Part shown: positions 24,201-36,000 of the stretch, piece after piece
Layout: each line of letters begins with the position of its first letter
Position numbering within the stretch: the stretch's first letter is position 1
Assembly: GCF_022458985.1 (NCBI RefSeq)
Contig: NC_061782.1
Span: 7,023,672 to 7,087,671, forward strand
DNA: 64,000 nt
Origin: Mugil cephalus
Lineage: Eukaryota > Chordata > Actinopteri > Mugiliformes > Mugilidae
Direction of reading: 5' to 3'
Position numbers and translations under genes: made by a program
The notes under the pieces: generated by a model
What the model was told of the DNA's origin: nothing
What the model saw: only the letters and a program-made list of their open reading frames with translations
Databases searched by the model: none

Positions 24201-27200
24201 CCTGTGTGACAGGGGCCGTCACCTGATTTCACAGAGGATGAAAGATTTACAGTTATGTATTGCAACTCTGTGAATTGGAAGTTAAAGAGAGAAGATATTT
24301 TATATATTAGGATGATGAGACAGGTGTTTGACCTGTTTGGCATCTCCGTTAGCAGCGGTCGGCATAACAAGGCTAGAGTCATTCTTCTGATTTGAAAGCA
24401 GATCAAAGAGAATCAGGGAACCTGCAAAGATGAAAAAAAAAGACAGAGAAATAATACAATGAGAAGCAGAGGAGCAAATATAAACTAGAAGAGGTTAAGA
24501 CTAATGAATTGATTTATTACCTAAACTGTGTCCGGCCACTGATATTCCCCCACTGTAGTCTGGGTTCCTCTTCATGAACAGGGCGTAAAGTCGGTTAATT
24601 TCTAGGGCGACTGTGTCCATGATGGTCTGGCAGTAAGTGGGGCTGTTATAGAAGAGCACGTCTAACAGGGTCTCATTCGTAAAGTGGCGTAAACGTCCAG
24701 TGCTGGGCAAGGTGATCTTCTTTATCCTCCTATAAAAGAAAAGCGTGAAATAACACTGTCTTCAATGTCTCGTCTGTGAACAAATTCTATGAAAAGACGG
24801 AAAATAACAATTTATCTTCTCCAAACCGAGGCCTGATACATGTCATTCCTCTGTGCCACAGAACATCCTTTGTTTCCAAAATACTGTTTAAAACACATCA
24901 CTGAGCAACACTGTTACACTGGGGAACATTTTCCTCCGCTACCAAGAGCTGCAGTTTATTTTGAGACAAACCACAAACACAATCCTGCTGCAGTAAACAC
25001 AGCCACTGGAGCACAAAATAAGTATTAATCACAGTGGAAAATAGCTTCCAGATAAATGCTCTCTCTGAGCCTTGAGACTGTGCTAAACACTACAGGGCCC
25101 GACTTTGTGTAATTTGATTTATTTTTAAGATGAATTCAAATTCTCTGCTGGTTTTGGCGAATCTGCTAAAAAAAAAAAAAAACGCAGAACAAGTCAATTA
25201 CTTTTATAATTTAGAATTATATTTTATGGACAGTTAAAATTTTACAGCATTTAATTAATAATATTGAAGAAAATTTGACCTCCACATCTGATTAACTGAA
25301 TAAACTTAAGATTTCCTTTAAAGTCTAAACAGCAGCTGATATGTGATATTCTTTTTTTTTTCTCTATATTCATTAAAAAAAAGAATTCATCGTCACCTGT
25401 CGACCCCTGTGGCGTCGCCGTGAAGAGCCGTGTGCCATTGCACAGGTAGGAACTCCACCCGGCTGATCGAATGCTCATCCAGTGATTTCTTGAAGTGACT
25501 GTGCAGCAGCTTCAGTGACACGTTACGGAAGTCGTCCACTTAAAAGAAACAAAAAACAAAAAAAAACAGCATATTTTCACTGTTTTGTTTTGTTGTTTTA
25601 TACTAAGAGACACTAATACTAGTGTGCAGTATACTTACCACACTCAATCATGCTTCTAAACCTGAGGTCGCACACAGGACCAATCCCATGAACCATGAAC
25701 ACCAGATGATCCACCTTGGCGAGTTCACCTGGAAAAACATGTAACAAATGTTGGATTTTATTCCCTCAATAATCTGACAGTGTCAGTTACTGCCTGTTTA
25801 ACATCGTTACAAAGAGTCTAAACTGGGACTGGAATTTAGTTTGTTGAGGTTAAATATGTGATGCTCTGCCTCCCTTTAGTTCACAGGTCTTCAACGGGGT
25901 GTCTGCGACCCCTAGGGGGCCGGGGGAGGTACTGCAGGGGGGGTTATGTTTTTGAATAAATGAGGAGGTTATATTCTGTGGCAATGTAAAATAAAATAAA
26001 CGTTATGTTCCAAAATAAAAAAAAAAAAGAGTCTAAACTGTGACCCATGTTTAAATTATAATATAAGCTGCAATAGATTTACTAACATATACAAAAATAA
26101 ATCTCACGGTTAAATCTGGGATGTGTGAAATGTGTGATGACAGCTTCTACTTCCTCCACTATTTTTTTCCCCCTTATTACTCTTAGTGGTTCGTATGTGT
26201 TAAATAAATATTGTGCACAGAGGAACTTGGCTACCATCAGGCACTTCATCGAGGTCGTCATCAATCCCCCTCTTCACCACTCTGGGCCTGGTCTGTCCGT
26301 CGGGTGTCGTGCCCCACTCGTCCGGCATGGCGGAGGGCTGGAACTGCACGATGACCTACAGAGACACACAGATCAGTGTTTTATCAGCTATTAACGGGTT
26401 TAATCATTACAAGAACACTCAAATAAAAGAAAGGCTTACCTTTGGGTTGTGCATGACAATAGTTTCTCCGGATGGGAACTCCAGTCTGCGGTGCCACTGG
26501 TTTGTGGACACAGCTTTCTTATATTCTGCCTGAAGTCGACACAGTTATAGAAATTACTTTGATAACTTAGTGGTTTGTATTAACTTTACATCATATAAAA
26601 CAGCACAAAACAGAAGATATAATGTAGTAGTGGATGAAAAACTGGAAAGAGCAAAAAAACATTTTACTTTACGACGAGTGGCATTGTTTCTGGTTAGACA
26701 GAGAAGTGAGACCAACCTCCAGCTTGTCACTAAACTCCTCTGAATAAGGGACAAAGCGACTGTCCGTGTCCCCTTTGTAGAACCAACTGCAGCGTCGGAC
26801 CTCTGTGGGCTCCTCCTCCCAGTAAACCGATGTCCGTGTGTGGTCGTAGAGCTGCACGTCGTAACGCCCTCCGTCTGTGCGCACGATCACATTTTCCGGG
26901 TCTGGTTGAACTGGAATAGACAAAAAAAAAAATGCAACAGCAACTGAAATGCCGATCATACTCTCACTCAAAGTGCAATGCTCAAGTCTCCGAATGAAAG
27001 CGTTCGCAAATTAGCCCGTTGAACGTCATGTAATACCTGAGTTGTACGTCTCCTCGAGCTGCAGCGAGTCGATGATGCTGAAAGGAAGCCACACGCTCTT
27101 CGACTCCACTTCCTTGCAGTAGAACCAGTGATGCTGCACTGCTTCGTAGACGTTGTAGTTGTACGGCATCATGGGAACCGCAGGAACTACGGCTCCGGCA

Positions 27201-28480
27201 GTGGTGGCCGGAGGTGGGGGCCCTTGAATATGTGTCGGAGGTGGGGGCCCTTGAACATGTGCAGGAGGAGGCCCTTGAAGATGTGCAGGAGGAGGCTGAA
27301 GAGAGGAAGTTGATATCCTGATTATAAGGACTTTCGTAAATTGTAGATGGAGATCATTTAATTATCCAAATGCATTAATCAACAATAGAGTAGTAGACTA
27401 ACTAGCTTACAGGTACCTTCGTATATGTGGGTCCTGCCAGTGGGAACGCCTGTGGCGGTGAGCCGAGGGAGTAGGGATTCTGCTGAGCCGTGTGTGTCGG
27501 TGGCAGGATCTCTGGAGCTGGGATATAAGGACTGGCCCTGCTGCTGACCGGGGTATGTCGGTACGGGTTGTGACTCTGCGGCTGCATCTGGGGAGGCGGT
27601 GGAGTCCCCGAGGTAGGCGGCGGAGTGTGGCGCCCCATCGGACTCTGGTAAACCGCGCCGCCGAACGCCGGAGGCGCGGGGCTCATTTGTGAGATGGTGG
27701 CCGGTGGTGGAGCCATGCTGACGCTGCTGGGAACGGACGCAGATCCCGCCATGGTCGGTGGGGTGGACAGGGCAGGCGGCGGGCATGGCGACTGGCCTAT
27801 GGAGGCGAACGGGTCACTGCTGGTTACGGGGCTGGAGAAGTAGTTGAACGTGGAGGGGGCCGGTCCATTCCCAGATGTCTGACCTAGAAAACTGTCTTCT
27901 TCGCCAACGTCAGTAGAATCCTCTAAATGGAGACAGAAAAGAGGAAATACACTTGAATGTGAGCACTTTTTAATCCGACACATTTTAACACTATAATATC
28001 CCATTATTACATTTTTTTAGGATATCTAATAATAGAGAAAACGGCAGTCACACTCAGGTAAACAGAGGAGGACAAGATCAAAAGATTAGAGGAAAAGGAA
28101 ATCAGCTGATAGGTGGCAGAAGGATGTAGCCATTTAAAAACAGAAAATGAATTGATGTAAAATACACCAGACAGCGTGACCAGAACACGTTGTTAATCGT
28201 TAAGTAGGCAAACTCGTTTGAGAAACGACACACAGTTAGTTTCTCTTTCCACTCCTTCTACGTTGCACATAACTGACACAAGTACAGGAATCCAGCTAAC
28301 ATGCTAACCCCGCTTTACACATTTCCTCTGTCGGTATTTCATCTCACCTCCTGACAACACCGCGGGCCCAGAGGCCTGACTCACTGGCATGAAGGGCAAG
28401 TTGAAGTTAAACTCCGGGGCCCCGCTGAACAGTAAATTTGCACCGGTGTTGGGAGCATTATTATTTTTTCTATCTGCCAT
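21242..28480 (-). CDS. sec23ip: SEC23-interacting protein (p125A)
   Basis: p125A binds SEC23 and SEC31 at ER exit sites and helps organise COPII budding. Exons in transcript order: 28348-28480, 27411-27922, 27037-27295, 26717-26910, 26440-26529, 26235-26355, 25639-25728, 25397-25538, 24521-24729, 24333-24421, 24052-24222, 23817-23912, 23375-23551, 23130-23285, 22828-22930, 21796-21987, 21541-21703, 21242-21320. All phases join to 991 residues (human 1000). Seen: an N-terminal Pro-rich region with the conserved [25 protein letters not shown]-type repeats; a WWE-like segment ([10 protein letters not shown]); the lipase-type motif VAGHSLGS at about 579-586; a SAM domain at about 625-700; and a C-terminal DDHD domain ending with [17 protein letters not shown]. 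The start codon at 28480 gives an N-terminus like the human one ([21 protein letters not shown]). The acceptor before 25538 is a weak AAG. Confidence 0.97.
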
Positions 28481-28934
28481 TTTTCCCTAGAATTACACGT
28501 AGCCACTACCGTAGCAGGCTCCGTTCTCCGAGCAGCCGTTCCCCTGCCCCGCACCTATTCCGTAGATCTGTAAACCATCCACGTGGTTTCGCTAGCAACA
28601 ACGCAGCCTAGCATATGATTTATAGATCTAGTGAAACTGGGCAGCTCGTTGAGACTCGTTGGTTATAGGAAAAAAAATAAATTCGCTACTGCCACCTTGA
28701 GGTCAGGTGGATGTATTACAATGCGATATGCTTTCAAATTAGCAAAATAAGAAAATTAAGATTTCGATGTTTTAAAAATTAAAAGTAAAACAAGTTCCCT
28801 TGTTATTTACCTCAAATAAAATTGAAAAAAACTTCGCTTGATCCGAGTCTGTGACCAGAATCCCGTTATCCACGTATAGCTCCGTGATCCGGTGAGTCCC
28901 CGCATACAAACCGAACCCACTCAACTTTCTTTGC

Positions 28935-29899
28935 TAGCGTTGTGCGGATCGATATGGAAACATCGATATCTACGATACCAGCTTTTTATGCTCAAAAAAC
29001 GATTCGCCAATCACAAGTATACTTTTGATACTTCAGTAATTTGGGGTCATGCTTATCATTAACAGAAGCACAGTGGAAAGTAACTTAACTATTGAGTTGT
29101 GGTACCACAACAAACATTGTGAAACACTTCAGGTTAAAGCCCAACTCAGAATACGAGGCATTTGTGATGAGGTGGACAGAAGAAGACAGAAGAGGAGAGC
29201 ACAGTGTCAGAATTAAGATGCAAGTATTAATTTTTTACAGTAGTTCTTAATAAAAAAAGACTGTAATCTATTTAATGGTCTTATTATTTTCCTTATTCTT
29301 TGGTATTTGACAAAAACTCAAAGATAAGAAGGTCAATAAAGATATGCAACACTGCCTAATAAGAAGAAGAAGAATTTTTATTTGTATTGCACTTTACATT
29401 TCTGCAGTCTCAACGAACTACAGAAAAATATATGCAATTAAAACTGATCAAGGTCAATAAATAGTTCAAATAAGAGTCTGTAAAATACATTTAAAATGAT
29501 AGGTTTTTAGGTTTTGTTTCATTTTCATTTGTTGCCTGAAAGACAACATCATTCTATCCTTTGCCTCTTCTTTTGGAGATGTTTAAACCACACACTTTCC
29601 ACAACTGTGCTGAAGACAATGATTCTTATTTTTAAGGGTGCTGCGACAAAGTTTAGGGGGTGTTTGAGCGCCCCTAAAAATGGGCTACATGTGCCTATTC
29701 AAAATAAATAAATAAATTACTCTGATGTCTTGTATTATTTATGAAGGTTGGTGATTTGAAATACATTTTTTTTAGGTTTACCAGACAAATTCAGCGTATT
29801 TACGCACACTATCGGTATCGGATCGGTATCGCCGATATCAGCCTGGTTTTTAATTCGGTATCGGATCGGCGAGGATATCGGTGGTATCGAGCATCACTA
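28935..29899. mobile_element. Possible hAT-like element or remnant between sec23ip and mcmbp
   Basis: The left end begins TAGCGTTGTGCGGATCGATA and the right end, reversed, begins TAGTGATGCTCGATACCACC, a weak inverted-repeat pair. The inner right end has repeated TATCGGTATCGG and CGATATC units (about 29813-29885) typical of teleost hAT-type non-autonomous elements as I recall them. No target duplication was found and no transposase can be read, so it may be two abutting fragments. It separates the two promoters. Confidence 0.4.
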
Positions 29900-29905
29900 C
29901 TGGGT

Positions 29906-29940
29906 GACGCAAATTTCCCGCCGTCACGTCACGTATTCCG
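29906..29940 (+). promoter_or_regulatory. mcmbp: Candidate mcmbp promoter with E2F site
   Basis: TTTCCCGCC at 29914-29922 is a consensus E2F site about 100 bases before the mcmbp start codon. TGACGC and repeated TCACGTCACG (CRE/E-box-like) lie beside it. E2F control is typical of DNA replication genes, which fits the MCM-binding role. The transcription start is not known. Confidence 0.55.
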
Positions 29941-30022
29941 GTGTGTGTGGAGAAAGTCAACAAAGTGCTGGTTTAACTTTGATATATTTTTTACTTCTCC
30001 AGACGTTTACCGGTGGCCAACG

Positions 30023-33000
30023 ATGCCTTCCACTCACGACTGGATTAACAACCCCCTGGGTGTTGTTGAAGGGATGTTTGGTAAGAAAACCGGAACTCCG
30101 CTACTTGACAGCTCATGTTAGAAGCGTGAGTTTAGCTAGTTAGCTACGAGGCTACTTAAGTTACCGAGCCAGCTCCGAACACCACATGTACTTTTTTTTT
30201 TTTTTACCTTCTCAAAGAACAAACAAAAACACAGTAACTTAAATAAACTTTGCTCCCTAGTAATTGTTTACGTTTATTTACTGGTGCAGTTTGATTTGAA
30301 GTCTGTTTGCACAAATCTGAAAGTCCACACAACACGGGACGGTGACGGATTAAAGGAGCAAACTCACTTCCAATTAATTTCCATTGAACTAGACGCACAC
30401 ACGCTCATCAACACAAAATACACATGCCAATTCATTAGGTACACCAGTGAATGCTTTCTAATGGACTAGTTAGTGCACTAAATATTGTTTGTAGTTTGTG
30501 TTTCTGCTAAAGAAAACGAAAGTATTTCTGTTATTTAACCCAGAGGCTGAAATTGTGTTGTCAGAATAATAGAAACACGTGTCAGTACATAGTTATGCAA
30601 TTCAGTAAAGTTAGTAGGCTACTATAAACCACAGCTAACCACAGCTGAATGAACAGCAGCATGCCACTAATAAAGTTTTAGAAATAAAGTTCTGAGTTTT
30701 AAATTGATAAATTGGAGGACACTGATGGAAATTCATGAGACCGTCTCAAACTAAAGATTTTAGTGGCGACACTTGAAATTATGTGTGAGTGTGTGTGTTT
30801 TTATATTGAATCTTAATCCTGTCGCTAAATTGACACAGTCATAGTCAAAAATGCCTTGTTATTCTCCCAAAATAAGATTAAAACTAATTTTACTTCGTTA
30901 AATTCAATTATGTATTGATTCATAATATTAGCATTTATTATTATATTGTGTATTATTAATTAATGTCATTTATTTCTGCATCATTATGCACATTGTGAAC
31001 ATTACTTTCAGACATGGCGTACACACTTATTTTGTTTTTAGTTTTGATCCTCTCAGTAAATATTTAGCCATAGTTTGAAATTCTTTCCACCACCGCAGTT
31101 GTAGCCTGAATTTGTTTCCTATTAATCTTGTCCTTCGTTTTGTGATAACTCTCATCTAATGATGCCCGGATAAGTGAAACTGCTAATTATGCCTTGTTCA
31201 CAGCTGCTTCCCAGAACAGTCCAAACTCTGGATGGGAGGTGAAAGCGGTTCAGTTCTTCAAAGATCAGCTGAAAGAGAAGGAAGCTCAGACGCAGGTAAT
31301 GCAGCAGCTTTTTTTTTTTTTTTGCATTTAAATTACACAGAGAGGAGGCGGAAGGTGCCTGTAATAAATGTCAGTGTCGCGACCTGTTTTGGCACACTTG
31401 CTCGTAAATGACAGCCACCTTCGTTGTGATGCAGATCCCATCTCTGAACGACATCCCGCTGCACTATCTGAAGCCCAACAGCCTGGTGAAGTTTCGCTGT
31501 TTAATCCAGGACATGTTCGATCCGGAGTTCTTCATGGGAGTGTACGAGACTGTCGACCCATCCACAAAGACTAAAGTACGCGCTTCCTTATCCTCCCCCT
31601 TTGTGCATCGATTTGCATAAACCCTGTCGTGTGTTTGCATGGCTTTTGCATTTGATCGTGTCATCATATTATTTTACTCTCCTCAGACTCTGCGATGCGG
31701 GAAGTACAAAGATGTGACTGAATGTGGGGTAGGTCCGCCTCTCTTCAGGTCGTTCAGTGGATCCAGTAATGGCTCAGTTTAGCTCCAGCTTAGTTTTTTT
31801 ATTTTTTTTTAACGACATTGCTTCTTGTGTCTTCTCTCCAGGTGGATTTTAACTCTGGAAACACTGTTACCGCAGAGAGACAGACTTTCTACTGTGTGCC
31901 GATCCCTGGAGAAAATTCCTGGGCGAAAGAGATATCCTTATCAAATGTCATGACTGTCCTGGCTGAGCGAAGTGCTCCTCAAACAGGAGACCACTAAAGG
32001 ACTCGATGAAAATGCTCATTTAAAACGATTATTCTGTGTCTTTGACACGGGGTTGTATGAGCTACTTAACCATAGTCAGTGTTAGGGATCGATAATGGCT
32101 TTTATTTAAATGATTGGATCAAAAATCAAAAATCAGGCATTAGCGAAGCCCGAAATCAATCCAGTTATTCTTTTTTATATATTTTAAGTCTGCCATAAAC
32201 CAGAACTATGTCCCTATAACGTTAAAACATCTGTTTCCTTTTCATTTATCAAAAACCATATGCTTGATGTTGATAATATCTTGTATTATATTTCACTTTT
32301 AGGAGTGAAATGTATCAGCTGTCCAGGGACGACAGCTGGAAATTAGCTTAATAAGCTAAAGCTGCCCTATTTACTGGCATTTTGTAAACCTTGTAAACCA
32401 AACTAAATTTTCTAGCATCTGCTTCTCCAAATTGGTCACTTTCCTACCACCGTCTACTATAGGTGATACTCCATATTACCATGGACAAGCACCTCATGTG
32501 GCACCACTTCAAATAAAACAGAACTATCCCATAAAATGTGAACTTTTTTGTTTTTTTTAAATCACATCTTTGTAGTTTTCTTTAACTCTGTTGCACGGTT
32601 TTGCCGGCACGAGCCAAGCCCGAGTGGTCCCCTCCACCTCGTACGTGCCGAGCAGACAGAAGCGAAGCTACGAGGAGGACGACGACATGGACGACATGGA
32701 CACGCAGCCGCAGAAACAGAGGGATCCGCATTCTGGTGGTAGGAGAACGGACGATAATCTAATCTGTGTCTTTCCCACCGAGATCAAATCAGATGTGCTG
32801 TGAGTTTAGATTTGACGATTCGCAGACGTTGTGAGCCACAGCATAATGTTTAAAGTCCTGTTCACATTCTGCACAGAGTAGAGATTGACTGATATGGATT
32901 TTTTAGGGCCGATACCAATTTATTTATTTATTATTTTGAATTGGCCGATGGCCGTTACATGCTGCCGATTTTTCTGAGCCAGTACTTGAAGCTGTTGCTG

Positions 33001-36000
33001 TTTATTCTCTTTCCATTTACATAATAAAAATGATACAGTGATAACAAAGTTTTAATTTAACCAAAAACAAAAACATTTATTGAACTTAAAGAATATTTAA
33101 CGCTCTTATGTGTACAGAATAAAAAATAAACAGGTAAAAAGAGGTAGCGCACAAGCAGAGGTGATTCTAGTAAAATAAAATAAAATAAAAAAATATTTCA
33201 ACTCTTATTTTTAGGGGTGCTAGACACGCCTATGAGTACGAACACTCTACTAGTGGGGGAGGGGCAATGTATGGACTACAAGGGTCCAGCGTCTCCAGCA
33301 GCACTGGGCTGCCTGTGGATGTGCCTGTCTGTAAATCTTACTGATATCAGTAAAAAAAAAAAAAAAATTATAAAAATGCAAATATCGGCCCGATATATCC
33401 GTCGATCCCAAGTACAAATTAACTACGTCTGAGCTTTGACTCCTCAAATAACCTGAGCTTAATCAAAAAAGTCATCAGTATCTGCAGTGCAGTAACAGTT
33501 GGCTCTGAAACGTAAGAGTTAATCTTGTGGCGAGAGAATTCTGTCTTCTGTTTCTATGGTCAGGTATTTTTAAATCACTGTTTTGTCTGGGCACCGCCGC
33601 AGGTCCTCAGAGTCCAGCGGAGCAACACGGCAACGGAGACTGTAAGCGTCAAGAGACGGAGGCTCCCTCCAGCCGGACGACGGCCTCCTCCCACCTCGAC
33701 CTCAACTTCCCCCTGCCGGGAGAGAAAGGCCCCTCCTGCCTCGTCAAGGTGCGTCATCCTCACGTTCATTTTAATTCATTTTGTCCTGTGAGTTGATTTC
33801 CAGAGTGTATAACTTTAAGGTTTGTTTTGTCTTCAGGTGTACGAGGACTGGGACAGCTTCAAACTGAACGACACACTCGAGGTGTACGGGATCCTCTCTG
33901 TCAGTCCGGCTCTCAGCGCCCTCGCCGACGAGAAGTAAAACACTCGCTTATTTTATTTATTTATTGCAGCACTGAGCTGCTTTGTTATTATTTTTATTTT
34001 TATTGTTTTTATTTATTTATTCTTCCTCACAGAGACGCCTCCACATCCCTCCTGGACCCTTCAGACTGCATGGAGACGGCGGAGGAGCTGAGGGTGCACA
34101 GCCCGCCGGCCTCGCTCGTCCCCCGCCTCCACATGCTCCACGCCAAGCCGCTGTCACACAACAACCCCCTGCTGCCCGCTGCCGCCCTGGAGGACAACAG
34201 CACTTGTAAGCTTTAACATTATGACCTAATATTGTGAGGATCCTCCATTACTGTTGTGACTCATCACAGACTGGACATGGGTCTTCTGAGAGTGTCCTGT
34301 GGTGTCTGGTAACAGGATGTTTTAGGGAGGGGGGGGTTGAGTGGTTTTAATGTTTTGGCTGATCGGTGTTATTTATAGGAGGCCATCCAATCACACATTT
34401 ACGAGAGACCTAGGCAATGTTTTCCGTCACGGCTTAACCAGCAGTGACATAAACTTCCATCGCTGTGAGTGAGTCAGCTGTGTTTCATCTCTTTTACGTC
34501 AGACAGAATACGAGATTCGTTCTGGCAAACGCTGCACATGTCTGTACAGAAATAAATAAATAAATAATAAAAGAAAAGGACGTGATGTTAGATGTTCGGC
34601 ATGAAACATTTGTTGGAGAGAGGTGAGGGTGAGAGAGATCTGCACGTTTGTTTTCGTCCCACAAGAGGAAGCGTGTGCGAAGGAACGTTGGCTAAATGAT
34701 GCTGTCAACGCAGCAGACTTGATGCCTCATCAATCCTCCCATCCAGCCTCGGTGCTCATAAGTAAAAATAGCACCATGTGGTGCTGCTAAGGCCGTTTAG
34801 TATTTATGCAGTTTGAGGTCAGTTATAGAGATGGTGATTAAGTAAATGTTGGGAACCTTTTAAATTGGACAAAAACATAAAATATTTGGTTTTAATTTGT
34901 TAAATTTAAGAATATTTCCCTGTTTTTTTATCAATTACTCCCTTTGAGTTCTAGCATTAGAAATTATCAGTATCAGTATTATCAGTCCTCTATTATTATT
35001 ATAATTATTATAATTATTATTATTATTATTATTAGCAACACATTTACAATATTAACCTCCTGAGACCGTACGTCCTCATATGGGGACATTAACTTTTAGG
35101 TTTGTTGCAGCTTATTCTGCTTCATTTAAATATTTATCCTCATAACGAGATACTAGTTGGCGAATTCATTCTACAGCCGGTCATGTGAGAAAAGTACAAA
35201 AATGCACAAGTGCAGCAAAGTTGAAACTTACTTATTTATGATTATTAACGTTTCTAGTTTGATATGACACGTAAATGTAACAAATTCTATCAGTTGTAAC
35301 GAGCTATAACTTCGCTAATTAGCAAATACTCGTTTGAGGACATTGGAAATTCATTATTTGGAATTTTTGTCTTTGCACAGCAACGTTCAGCTTTATATTT
35401 TGTTACATGTTGGTGACTTTATTATAATATATGGTGAAATAATATGTGTCCACATATAAGGATTTTTTTCCAAAGCTACTTCTTTATCAAAGATGATGCT
35501 TAGTTTTTATAGTTCATATGCATTGTAAGCTTAAGCTCAGATCTCAGGAGATTAATATGTTTCCTTTGAGCTTTGTAGAGATCTAGACAATAGACAATAG
35601 AGACCATCATATCCAAGACAAATAATTCAGCTGAGGTTATACGGTCTAAATCGTACATGTCTGTTGTTGCCATAGTGTTAATTCTTTGTCCTCTCTCTCC
35701 TCAGTTTTATCCTCGACCCTGAGCGAGATGGCCTCCGTCAGGGCAGAGCTGCTCGCGTACCTCACTCACGTCCTCCTGGGTGACGCTCTGGCTGCCGAGT
35801 ACCTCATTCTGCATCTCATTTCTAATGTGTACGTTGTTGTTGTTGTAAAAAAAAATCACTGTTTGTGGCTTCGTGCTAAAGCCGAGGAGGAGTTTTTAAT
35901 TCTTGCTGATTTTTCTTTTAGGTACTCTAGACGTGATGTCCTCCCACTGGGCAAGTTCACCTTGAACCTGAGCGGCTGCCCTACCGTCGCCTCGTACACC

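Larger units (their letters stand above)
28481..30022. other. Head-to-head promoter region between sec23ip and mcmbp
   Basis: The start codons of sec23ip (-) and mcmbp (+) are about 1.5 kb apart. The GC-richer ends (about 28480-28640 and 29905-30020) look like the two promoters. The middle is AT-rich with mobile-element remnants. No coding gene is seen between them. Confidence 0.6.

Noticed and set aside
29741-30121. 126-codon frame running into the mcmbp start
   Set aside because: Only the part from 30023 matches MCMBP; the upstream part reads through the mobile-element remnant and promoter.
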